DNA of 39,710 bases, from contig CAJUOM010000001.1 in NCBI GenBank assembly GCA_910588255.1, positions 1 to 39,710 on the forward strand, written 5' to 3'. Shown here piece by piece: positions 32,184-39,710 of the stretch. Source of the stretch: an uncultured Alphaproteobacteria bacterium (GTDB taxonomy: Bacteria; Pseudomonadota; Alphaproteobacteria; RUG11792). The notes beneath the pieces are model-generated. The model was not told where the DNA came from and ran no database searches. It worked only from the letters and a program-made list of their open reading frames with translations. Numbering within the stretch: position 1 is the stretch's first letter; each line of letters starts with the position of its first letter. The position numbers were made by a program, and so were the translations under genes.

Positions 32184-32615
32184 ATGAATTTCAATAAAGT
32201 ATTAGCTATTTATGTTATAGCTTCGCTTATGAGTTTGTCTTTAGCTTCTCCTGAAAGCCAATTGGAGAATAGGATTGATAACCTTGAAAAAAAGATAGAA
32301 GAATTGATAAAAGTGAACAAAGAATCTACTAATTCAAATAAAGAAATGCGCTCCTTGGTGCGAGATGTAGCCGGAGAGCATATGTTGACTATTACAGAGA
32401 TTATTGATTTAGTTATGAGAGAACTTGCAGAAAAAGGTCAAGAAAATATTGATTTCTTGAAAAATGCCGGTTATGCATTGGTAGAATCTCCAGATGGAGT
32501 CAAACGCTTGGTTAATTTAAATGAGTTGAAAAAAACGAGTGAATTTGAGATTAATAAAAAGTTTGAAGAACAAAAAGGTAAAGAAGAGTTCTTGGAAGCA
32601 TTTAAAAGAGGGTAA
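32184..32615 (+). CDS. Small secreted coiled-coil protein, unknown
   Basis: A 143-residue protein with a signal peptide (cleavage probably after SLA, residue 20-22). A predicted coiled coil follows directly (SQLENRIDNLEKKIEELIKVN). The rest is helical and charged, ending in a Lys/Glu-rich tail. It could be an envelope protein that trimerises like YbgF or OmpH, but no specific family is visible. GAGGT lies seven bases before the ATG. A CtrA-like box upstream suggests that it could be cell-cycle regulated, which is inference. Confidence 0.65.
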   Translation: MNFNKVLAIYVIASLMSLSLASPESQLENRIDNLEKKIEELIKVNKESTNSNKEMRSLVRDVAGEHMLTITEIIDLVMRELAEKGQENIDFLKNAGYALVESPDGVKRLVNLNELKKTSEFEINKKFEEQKGKEEFLEAFKRG

Positions 32616-32699
32616 ATTAATTATATAAGAAATAGAACTTTGTTCGATAGACTTGAGCTTTGGAAAAGTTAAAAAAAGTACCTTTTTATGCGAATTCTA

Positions 32700-32728
32700 T
32701 TGACAAAGTTCTCAGTTTTTGATAGATA
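32700..32728 (+). promoter_or_regulatory. Likely promoter for greA
   Basis: TTGACA at 32700-32705, exactly 17 bp, then TAGATA at 32723-32728. The perfect -35 and optimal spacing make this one of the better sigma-70 matches in the window. It is 40 bp before the greA ATG. Confidence 0.55.
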
Positions 32729-32767
32729 TATCTGGTTATGTTAGTTTTTTGATATAGTGTTATTATA

Positions 32768-33241
32768 ATGGAATCGATACCTATGACTTTGAATGGTTAT
32801 AATAAGTTAAAAGAAGAAATCAGATATTTAAAGAATATTGAAAGGCCTCAAATAGTTGAAGCTATTTCTAATGCAAGAGCTCTTGGGGATTTATCAGAAA
32901 ATGCAGAATATCATTCTGCTAAAGAGCGTCAAGGTTTGGTTGAGAGCCGCATAGCAGAATTGGAAGATAAGCTGAGTAAAGCGCAAGTTATAGATGTTTC
33001 TAATATAAAATCTGATTTAATCAAATTTGGAGCAACAGTAGAACTTGCTGACAATGATTCAGATGCTAATTCAAAATTCCAAATAGTTGGAAGTGATGAA
33101 GCAGATATAAAAAACGGTCTATTGCCAATAACATCCCCTATTGCTAAAGCTCTTATTGGGAAAAAGCCGGATGACGTTGTGGAGGTCAATACGCCTAACG
33201 GCATGAAAAGCTATACAATCCTTTCCGTAAAATATATTTGA
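32768..33241 (+). CDS. greA: Transcription elongation factor GreA
   Basis: A 157-residue GreA of normal length. The N-terminal antiparallel coiled coil includes LKEEIRYLKNIERPQIVEAI and the tip GDLSENAEYHSAKERQG, with the acidic residues (DLSENAEY) that enter the RNA polymerase secondary channel. The C-terminal FKBP-like domain closes with SPIAKALIGKKPDDVVEVNTP. It rescues backtracked polymerase by stimulating transcript cleavage. The gene stands alone with its own promoter and is followed 23 bp later by palindrome copy D. carB, a frequent partner, is absent. Confidence 0.97.
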   Translation: MESIPMTLNGYNKLKEEIRYLKNIERPQIVEAISNARALGDLSENAEYHSAKERQGLVESRIAELEDKLSKAQVIDVSNIKSDLIKFGATVELADNDSDANSKFQIVGSDEADIKNGLLPITSPIAKALIGKKPDDVVEVNTPNGMKSYTILSVKYI

Positions 33242-33264
33242 ATATAACATTCTTTTGAGCGTTT

Positions 33265-33298
33265 AACACGTGGTATAATATCGAGGATACCACGTGTT
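33265..33298 (+). repeat. Interspersed palindrome, copy D (short stem)
   Basis: The arms 33265-33276 (AACACGTGGTAT) and 33287-33298 pair perfectly over 12 bp around the loop AATATCGAGG. TGGTATAAT lies at 33271-33279. This copy lacks the GC-rich outer stem of the other three, so it is a truncated or decayed member. The rest of 33242-33495 holds a terminator for the minus strand. Confidence 0.85.
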
Positions 33299-33426
33299 GC
33301 TTATAAAAATACATTATGAATTTCCAGTATGTTTCGCGATCTTGTTTGTCTCACATCAAATTCTAAAAAGTTTTAAGAAATCTTTAAGATTGTTGATATT
33401 ATATTTAAGCAAACTTCATTAGTACA

Positions 33427-33465
33427 CAAAAAAAATTAGGAGAGGCATTTAGCCTCTTCTAATTT
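33427..33465 (-). terminator. Rho-independent terminator for the LRR gene
   Basis: A 14-bp stem (33433-33446 with 33452-33465, one G.T wobble) around a 5-nt loop. On the minus strand it is followed by a run of T's (33427-33435). It is 31 bp beyond the stop of the leucine-rich-repeat gene. Confidence 0.8.
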
Positions 33466-33495
33466 GATATAATTTCCAATTTAACTAGACATTAC

Positions 33496-34428
33496 CTATA
33501 ACCCCATTGTAGGATCATACATTGGACTGTCCGGATCGTTTGGATCATAATAGTCAAATATAAATAGTGCTTTACTATTATTAGTATAAATAGTAGCAAA
33601 TGGTTCAGCTCTTGAAATAGTTGCATTTGAATCTACATTACTTCTAATATAATGATATATTTCATCTGCATATACAGTTTTATTTTCTGTTATGTTTAAG
33701 CATCTAAAATTATTATATTTACCTAGCGATTCAGAAATAGCTTCTACAAGAACTTTAACATCATCAGGAATAATAGGATTTCCTGCTAATACTAAAAATT
33801 CCAAGGTAGGGGATGATTTTATAAGTTCTGCTAATTTTTCAGTAATCTTGGATCCACCCAGTGAAGCGTGGAGAATTGCCAAATGATTTATATTAGGCAT
33901 ATGGTGAATTATTCCATCTATAAATGGCTCTATAATATCATTAATATATGTGTCAAAAAGATCTAAAACTCTTAGTTCTCTAAATCTATCGTTTTCTATT
34001 GATTTTAACAAAGCTCTTTTGCCATGATCACCTATATCAAACGAAAAACAAAGATGTTCTAGTTTGCAATGTTCACCTAATGCTGTAATTAATTCTCCCA
34101 GTCTATTTGTTGTTTCTTTGTCTAGCGTGCCTTGAGATACTCTAAACATTTTTATATTAGGAAAATACCCTAATTTTACTGCTTTTATAAATGCAGGTAA
34201 CATTTCTGGGAAATCACTAAGAATAATGTCTTTATCCTCTCTGCTTTTCTAGGTTTCTTTTCGTCCGAAAAATCTTTCTAGAGTAGCTATTTCTTTTTGA
34301 TCCAATTGAGCTTGGATAGATTGAGAATTAGCACTTCTGCTATGTAGGTTATAACTTGAAGATGCCATAGCTAAAGAACTAGAGGCTATGACACCGGCAA
34401 GCGCGAGTCTAATAATATTTTTATTCAT
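33496..34428 (-). pseudogene. Secreted leucine-rich-repeat protein, broken by in-frame TAG
   Basis: Reading from ATG 34428 on the minus strand gives a signal peptide (MNKNIIRLALAGVIASSSLA) and about 40 further residues up to a TAG at 34251-34249, codon 60. The same frame continues without another stop through codon 76 (Met, 34203) to 33496. This 310-codon gene would encode a secreted protein with ribonuclease-inhibitor-type leucine-rich repeats (LEHLCFSF, LRVLDLFDT, INHLAILHA, LEFLVLAGNPI). The downstream part alone has no signal peptide. Other genes here end in TAG, so UAG is not reassigned. A nonsense mutation, a sequence error or programmed readthrough are all possible. Confidence 0.8.
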
Positions 34429-34536
34429 AAAAATATAATCCTTATTAATTAACTAACTTTCATTATATATACTACCATAAATCCAAAAAACAAAACTTTT
34501 TAATATTTAAATTTTTAAATAAATATAAGAATAATC

Positions 34537-36477
34537 TTAACTTTTTAATGTATTTATTATATCTTCAATACAATCAGGATTGGAGATAGTGGTTAAATCT
34601 TCGAAATCTTGAACGTCATTAGCTGCGATTTTTCTTAATATTCTTCGCATAATTTTTCCAGAACGTGTCTTTGGAAGATCATTAACTATTGAAATTATAT
34701 CAGGTTTTGTTATTGGACTTATGATTTTTCTTACTCTATCAGAAATTAATTTCGTAGCATTTGCTCTTTGCTCGTTAGTTATTTCCTTTTTCAAAACTAC
34801 GAAAGCATAAATCCCTTCTCCTTTCACTTCATGAGGATACCCCACAACAGATACTTCAGCAACAACTTCGCATCCGGCAATGACTTCTTCAATTTCAATA
34901 GGGCTTATTCTGTGTCCGGAAACATTCAAAACATCATCTATTCTTCCAGTTACCCAGAAATTGCCATCGAAATCGAAATAAGCTTCATCCCCAGTGCAAT
35001 ATATATCTTCTTTCGATTGCGAATAATACATTTTTTCAAGAGCATTTTCATCACCAAAAACTCGTATTAACATTCCTGGAAGAGGATATTTAATAAACAT
35101 AGCACCTGTTGTTTCAGGGGTTGCAATATCATTGTCATCTTCATCTTTTAGTATTAATTTACAACCAAAAAATTGACGTCCTATATGTCCATAAGTTTTC
35201 ATATCCTCCAAACAACTCAAAGGAGCAGTTGGGACACCTCCAAGCTCGGTTTGTCCCCACATATTAACTATAGGACATCTTCCCCTTCCAACTTCATTGA
35301 AATACCAATACCAGGCATCCTTATTCAGAATTTCTCCAAAAACACCGAGATATTTTAAAGATTCACGGGAAGTGTTAGCTAATGTTTCCTCTGAATGTTT
35401 CATCATAGCTCTGAGGGCTGTCGGAGCTGTATTGAATGAAGTTACTTTATGTTTATCAATAATTTCCCAAAAAATCGAATTTCTAGGATATGTTGGAATA
35501 CCTTCGAAGAAAACAGATGTAACCCCATTACACAACGCAGAATAAAGAGCATATGCATGCCCTCCCATCCATCCGATATCTCCTGATCCCCAGAAAATTT
35601 CATCATCAAATTGATTAAAGAAATACTTTCCGGTGATACTTGAGAACATTAAGAAACCACCTGTTCCCATTGTAACACCCTTTGGTTTCCCAACAGAACC
35701 AGAAGTATATAAAATGAATAATTCAGAATCAGAATCTGTGTCAGCGATTTCACAATCAGTATATTGGTCTTTTGAAATATTATAATAATCGAAATCAAGT
35801 TTATCGTTCCAATCAATATCGATATTTTGACGTTTTACTATAAGTGATCGTATTTCCGTCTTGCAAATCTTTCTTGCCTCATCAATATTTTTTTTCAGAG
35901 GAATGATTTTTCCTCCTCTTGAGTTTCCATCACATGTAATGATGAAATCGGATCCGCAATCATTCATTCGAAGAGCAACTGCGCTTGGTGAAAAGCCAGC
36001 AAACACTGCTGTATATGGAATTCCAAGACGAGTACAAGCTAAGCAGGCATAAACTCCTTCAGGAACCATAGGCATATATATTGTGACATAATCTTTTCTT
36101 GTAAGGCCTAGTTTCTTCAATGTATTTGCAAATCTGCAAACTTCCTCTTTCAACTTTTTGAATGAAATGTATTCATATCGTTCAATGTCTGTTTCACTTT
36201 GCCAAATAATTGCAGTTTTATTCGGATTTTTTTCAGCATGGCGATCAACGCAGTTATAGCAAACATTAATTTTCCCATCAGGGAACCATTTTGTGGCTCC
36301 ATAAGGTTTTTTTTCCATAACAATATTTGGAGTTTTTGTCCATGACAACATATCAATCTGAGCTCCCCAATATTTTTCTGGATTTTGTATGGAGAAATCG
36401 TATATTTTCTTATAAATTTCTTTATTTCTCCACGCATCTTTATGTTGTAAAAAAGCCTTATCTATTATAGTCTGCAT
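34537..36477 (-). CDS. acsA: Acyl-CoA synthetase, Acs family
   Basis: A 646-residue AMP-forming acyl-CoA synthetase closely patterned on acetyl-CoA synthetase. It has the P-loop YTSGSVGKPKGV, GDIGWMGGHAYALY, FNTAPTALRAMM, the hinge region GRIDDVLNVSGHRISPIEIEE and the acetylatable lysine in KTRSGKIMRR. The A5 motif, usually WWQTETGG, reads WGQTELGG: the Trp that closes the acyl pocket is Gly408. In characterised Acs enzymes a Gly here opens the pocket to longer acyl chains, so propionate, butyrate or similar may be the substrate. A strong AAGGAGA site precedes the ATG. It follows nupC by 13 bp. Confidence 0.9.
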   Translation of the reverse strand: MQTIIDKAFLQHKDAWRNKEIYKKIYDFSIQNPEKYWGAQIDMLSWTKTPNIVMEKKPYGATKWFPDGKINVCYNCVDRHAEKNPNKTAIIWQSETDIERYEYISFKKLKEEVCRFANTLKKLGLTRKDYVTIYMPMVPEGVYACLACTRLGIPYTAVFAGFSPSAVALRMNDCGSDFIITCDGNSRGGKIIPLKKNIDEARKICKTEIRSLIVKRQNIDIDWNDKLDFDYYNISKDQYTDCEIADTDSDSELFILYTSGSVGKPKGVTMGTGGFLMFSSITGKYFFNQFDDEIFWGSGDIGWMGGHAYALYSALCNGVTSVFFEGIPTYPRNSIFWEIIDKHKVTSFNTAPTALRAMMKHSEETLANTSRESLKYLGVFGEILNKDAWYWYFNEVGRGRCPIVNMWGQTELGGVPTAPLSCLEDMKTYGHIGRQFFGCKLILKDEDDNDIATPETTGAMFIKYPLPGMLIRVFGDENALEKMYYSQSKEDIYCTGDEAYFDFDGNFWVTGRIDDVLNVSGHRISPIEIEEVIAGCEVVAEVSVVGYPHEVKGEGIYAFVVLKKEITNEQRANATKLISDRVRKIISPITKPDIISIVNDLPKTRSGKIMRRILRKIAANDVQDFEDLTTISNPDCIEDIINTLKS

Positions 36478-36490
36478 AAAATCTCCTTAT

Positions 36491-37741
36491 TTAAATAGAA
36501 AAGAAAGCACTGGCTAATGTCGCAGTTAATCCTGAAGCTAAAAATCCAGCAACAAAAGCTTTTCCTGCCAAAGTTACTATATTCTTTTGACTTGGAGCCA
36601 AAGCTGTCAAACCTGCAACAGTTATTCCAATACATGAAAAATTACCGAAGTTATTTATTGCATATATAGTTTTTAAAATACTTTCCTGAGAAATATTAGC
36701 CTTCGCCAAATCGAAAAATGCAATAGTCTCATTTAAAGCCATTTTGGTTCCCAAGATTTGGGATACAGCGGATAAATCCGAGCTTTCTATCCCCATAAGC
36801 CAAGCAAAAGGATACATAAAAAATCCAAAAATTCTTTGCAAAGTTATTGGATATCCGGAATAATTTGGTAATAAAGCTAATAAATAATTTGCTAGTGTGA
36901 TGAGAGCTATCATGCCGATTAATGAACCTATAATAGACCACCAAACAAATGTTCCGTCAGAAAGACCTTTTGACATAGCACTCATAAAGCTAGTATATTG
37001 TTGTTCTTCAGGTTTTCCATCGTCTTTATAATTATATTCAAGTTTATCTTCAGGCATTGCGACAGAACATACGATCAGAACAGAAATAACACTTAAAACA
37101 GTTGAAATTATTATATGCTTCATTGGATTAGGGCAAAGTCCATCTAGCACACTTGCATATATAGGCATAACTGCACATGAAGTAGTTGCAAATGCCAATG
37201 ATAATATAATAAATATATCCGATTTTGGAAGGTATTGTAATTTATGTTTTATCAACAAAGGAGCTTCAAGTTGTCCAACAAATATCTTTGCAGCAGCAAC
37301 CATTCCTATTGAATCTTTGATTCTAAAAACGAATCTGAAAACTGATCCTATTATTTTTGAAAAAATCGGCAATATTTTAAAATAAGTTAAAATTGCAGAT
37401 AAACCACTGACTAAAATAACTGTAGGCAATACTTGGAACGCAAAAACAAATGGAATTCCATTTGTTTTCAATTCAAATGGTAAATCTCCACCTCCAACAT
37501 ATCCGAAAACAAATTTAGTTCCTTCTAGAGTTGCGTCTTTTAAACGCATAAATCCTCTTGCAACATATTCTATTCCTGATATAAAAGCTGGTAAATTTGT
37601 CATTAAAAACATAACTCCACATTGAAATATTATGCCATAAATAACAGGCCTCCAATTTCTTCCAAATTTTATATCCTTATCTTCGCATAACCATAAAGTT
37701 GCTACAAGAAACAGAACATATCCGACTATTGATCTTAACAT
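36491..37741 (-). CDS. nupC: Concentrative nucleoside transporter
   Basis: A 416-residue CNT-family membrane protein with about ten hydrophobic segments. The family signatures are visible: FVFGYVGGG near residue 78, FVFAFQVLPTVI, the HP1 motif GQLEAPLLI (usually GQTEAP), LGTKMALNETIAF, and NFGNFSCIGI for the second substrate loop. CNTs import nucleosides with Na+ or H+. The Gln/Glu pair of HP1 and the later Asn/Glu residues are kept; the Thr between them is Leu. It is the first gene of a two-gene minus-strand operon with acsA and diverges from cckA. GAGGT precedes its ATG. Confidence 0.93.
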   Translation of the reverse strand: MLRSIVGYVLFLVATLWLCEDKDIKFGRNWRPVIYGIIFQCGVMFLMTNLPAFISGIEYVARGFMRLKDATLEGTKFVFGYVGGGDLPFELKTNGIPFVFAFQVLPTVILVSGLSAILTYFKILPIFSKIIGSVFRFVFRIKDSIGMVAAAKIFVGQLEAPLLIKHKLQYLPKSDIFIILSLAFATTSCAVMPIYASVLDGLCPNPMKHIIISTVLSVISVLIVCSVAMPEDKLEYNYKDDGKPEEQQYTSFMSAMSKGLSDGTFVWWSIIGSLIGMIALITLANYLLALLPNYSGYPITLQRIFGFFMYPFAWLMGIESSDLSAVSQILGTKMALNETIAFFDLAKANISQESILKTIYAINNFGNFSCIGITVAGLTALAPSQKNIVTLAGKAFVAGFLASGLTATLASAFFSI

Positions 37742-37811
37742 TTTTATATACCTCTATAACAAACAGTCTCTTTGAGTTTACAACTTTATTATGAGATTTT
37801 CAAATTTTTTT

Positions 37812-37820
37812 TGTTATAAT
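37812..37820 (+). promoter_or_regulatory. Extended -10 promoter for cckA
   Basis: TGTTATAAT, a perfect TGnTATAAT, lies about 32 bp before the proposed TTG start of cckA, in the divergent gap with nupC. It implies a transcript start near 37827, which limits where translation can begin. Confidence 0.55.
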
Positions 37821-37851
37821 AAAGAAAGAGTGGAAAAATCAAACAGGCAGC

Positions 37852-39710
37852 TTGTTTAATTTTGCAGAGAAAATCTTAGATTTTATTAACCAAAAAATTC
37901 TCATAAGTTATCGGTTTTTAGGTATTTCGTTGATTATTTTCTTTGCGATCATTTTGGTTCTTTGCATATTCTTTTACAAAACAAAGCAAAATTTGGATAA
38001 ATCAAATTATTTTTTGGATGTAATCAGATCAGTTTCAAAATCACTTTCTTTCAATCATGAATTAGCTGCTTTCAATGAAAATGGAGATATAATTTATACA
38101 ACCCATCCTCAGTTATATTCCGATAAAGATTCATTTTTTCGAAGTCTAATGAGTAAGATTACTGCATCGCAGGATTTTCAGAAGTTCTATAAATTATTTG
38201 AAAAAAGACAAAATCATAATACTCTGTTATCGGGATCCGGTTCCGGTTTGAATAACCAATTTAAAAAATGGCTTGTAACTGAAACTTTTTTGAATGAAAA
38301 CGATTCTTTGATTGATGAATCTATTTCACTTGTAACATTGACAGATATTTCAAAGCAATTTTGGGAAAGTGAGAAAATTGCCATGAATTATGAAAAACTT
38401 GAAAAATTTTTAGATCATTTTCCATTAGGAATATTTTATATAAATAATAGAGGAATAATCATTGGTTCTAATATAACATTTGCGAATCAGCTTAATAGTT
38501 CCCGAGAAAAACTTATTGGCGTGAATATAAATGAATTTATAAAAGATTTCAATTATAACTTATCTTCGCAAACACTTTGCCAGGTGATTATAACTCCTAG
38601 ATTTTCAAAAGATTTTAATGCTTTATTAATAAAATCTCCTGCACAAAAGAACTCTAGTCAGCCCTGGATAGTAATGAAGTCTTCTACTTTTGAAAATGAA
38701 AAACAAGATGATTTTATTAATCAAAATATCTTTTCTTTTTCAATTATCCCATCAATTACCGTAAATATCAATGGGATAATAAAAGCTATGAATCCTGCAT
38801 TTTCAGCAATGATTCAGGATAAAGTAATAATAGATAAAAACAAAATATTAACCCAAAATTGTAGTTTGTCCGAATTTATAACAAATAGTGGTGAACTTAT
38901 TGAACATCTAAAGCATCAAAGATCTTCTTCTGTTGAAATAAAACTATCTGATGGAAATACAACAGCAACTGCATATGTTAGTCCAATATATGGAAACACA
39001 AAAGAAAATCTTTTTTTGATTCAATTAGTTGATATATCAGGCCAAAAAATTCTCGAACAACAATTCATGCAATCTCAAAAGATTCAAGCAGTAGGGCAGC
39101 TTGCGGGAGGTATTGCACACGATTTTAATAATTTATTAACTGCAATGATAGGATTCTGTGATCTATTACTTCAAAGATATACCGTCAATGATCCTTCTTA
39201 CAGTGATGTTATGCAAATAAAACAAAACGCTGGAAGAGCTGCTAATTTAGTGCGTCAATTACTTGCTTTTTCAAGACAACAAACTTTAATGCCCAAAATT
39301 GTTTCGATAACTGAAGCTTTGACAGAGTTGTCTTCTTTATTAAAAAGATTGATAGGAGTAAATATAGATTTTCAAATGATTCACGGAAGGGATATTTGGC
39401 CTGTGAAAGTTGATATTAACCAATTCGAACAGGTAATAATAAATTTGGTAATAAACGCAAGAGATGCTATGTCTGGAAAGGGTGAATTAAAAATAAAAAC
39501 AAGAAATTATTTTTCCGATAAGGATTTCAAATGCGTTTATGATACAGCACCTTCCGGAGATTATGTGTTAATAGAAGTTATAGATACAGGATGCGGAATT
39601 AAATCTGAATTTATAGAAAAGATTTTTGAACCTTTCTTTTCTGATAAGGATAAGAAAACCAGGAAAGAATCTGGATCAGGTACGGGCCTTGGATTGGCTA
39701 CTGTTTATGG
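37852..39710 (+). CDS. cckA: Cell-cycle histidine kinase CckA, 3' end outside window
   Basis: An open frame runs from an in-frame TGA at 37792 to the window edge. No ATG precedes the membrane segment; TTG 37852 is the likeliest start, giving 619 visible residues. One hydrophobic helix (LGISLIIFFAIILVLCIFFY) near residue 24 is followed by PAS-like regions (about residues 180-230 and 290-390). The kinase core then has QLAGGIAHDFNNLL with the phospho-accepting His423, the N-box LVINARDAM, DTGCGI and GSGTGLGLATVYG. The core text matches CckA, which feeds phosphate through ChpT to CtrA. The C-terminal receiver domain would lie beyond the window. Many homologues have two membrane helices; I see one. 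Confidence 0.9.
   Translation, partial: MFNFAEKILDFINQKILISYRFLGISLIIFFAIILVLCIFFYKTKQNLDKSNYFLDVIRSVSKSLSFNHELAAFNENGDIIYTTHPQLYSDKDSFFRSLMSKITASQDFQKFYKLFEKRQNHNTLLSGSGSGLNNQFKKWLVTETFLNENDSLIDESISLVTLTDISKQFWESEKIAMNYEKLEKFLDHFPLGIFYINNRGIIIGSNITFANQLNSSREKLIGVNINEFIKDFNYNLSSQTLCQVIITPRFSKDFNALLIKSPAQKNSSQPWIVMKSSTFENEKQDDFINQNIFSFSIIPSITVNINGIIKAMNPAFSAMIQDKVIIDKNKILTQNCSLSEFITNSGELIEHLKHQRSSSVEIKLSDGNTTATAYVSPIYGNTKENLFLIQLVDISGQKILEQQFMQSQKIQAVGQLAGGIAHDFNNLLTAMIGFCDLLLQRYTVNDPSYSDVMQIKQNAGRAANLVRQLLAFSRQQTLMPKIVSITEALTELSSLLKRLIGVNIDFQMIHGRDIWPVKVDINQFEQVIINLVINARDAMSGKGELKIKTRNYFSDKDFKCVYDTAPSGDYVLIEVIDTGCGIKSEFIEKIFEPFFSDKDKKTRKESGSGTGLGLATVY

Noticed and set aside
34249..34251. Genome-wide reassignment of UAG to an amino acid
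   Set aside because: xseB, tsaB, rsmG and lpdA all end in TAG at the expected length of their families, so UAG is a working stop here.
1..39710. CRISPR arrays, tRNA or rRNA genes, insertion sequences
   Set aside because: I looked for regularly spaced repeats, T-arm motifs in the gaps and transposase-like genes, and saw none. The gaps are short and accounted for above.

Overview
The window reads as chromosome from an AT-rich alphaproteobacterium with an anaerobic or microaerophilic life. The alphaproteobacterial signs are a CckA-type hybrid kinase at the right edge, a class I lysyl-tRNA synthetase, a parAB locus next to rsmG, two head-tail genes of the HK97/gene-transfer-agent type, and TTAA-N7-TTAA sites like those bound by CtrA. 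The anaerobic sign is the NrdD/NrdG pair. Base composition and gene content would fit an uncultured host-associated or gut lineage, but that placement is inference. Nearly all genes are compact housekeeping genes, many with 1-30 bp overlaps.

Layout. 1-9 kb: a truncated unknown gene, xseB (-), typA, lysK-nrdD, a secreted MlaC-like protein overlapping a MORN-repeat protein, and ruvB. 9-15.4 kb: gatC-thrS-nrdG-tsaB-rimI-rsmG-parA-parB, tightly packed, with four parS centromere sites inside or beside rimI and rsmG. 15.4-19.4 kb (-): pnp and a large secreted protein. 19.7-25.3 kb: a HlyD/ABC/ABC-2 efflux operon running into ruvC, then a shikimate-kinase-like gene and recR. 25.3-25.6 kb: an intergenic region with clustered DnaA boxes, my candidate for oriC. 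25.6-30.5 kb: hfq, lpdA, alr, a secreted Thr/Glu-rich protein with a clear terminator, and rarA. 30.8-32.6 kb: two phage/GTA head-completion genes, an XRE regulator and a small secreted coiled-coil protein. 32.8-34.4 kb: greA and a secreted leucine-rich-repeat gene broken by an in-frame TAG. 34.5-37.7 kb (-): nupC and an acetyl-CoA-synthetase-family gene as an operon. 37.85 kb to the end: cckA, cut by the window edge.

The most unusual structure is a family of four intergenic palindromes (7842, 17741, 30573, 33265). Their stems are GC-rich and differ from copy to copy with matching changes on both arms. All four carry TATAAT where the stem meets the loop and a similar loop sequence. They resemble no standard terminator. 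Other points worth checking are an NrdD without a visible glycyl-radical motif, a shikimate kinase homologue that has lost several substrate-binding residues but kept its ATP site, an Acs homologue with Trp-to-Gly in the acyl pocket, and the combination of parS cluster, DnaA-box cluster, adjacent CtrA-like box and cckA, which together suggest an origin-proximal, Caulobacter-like cell-cycle region.
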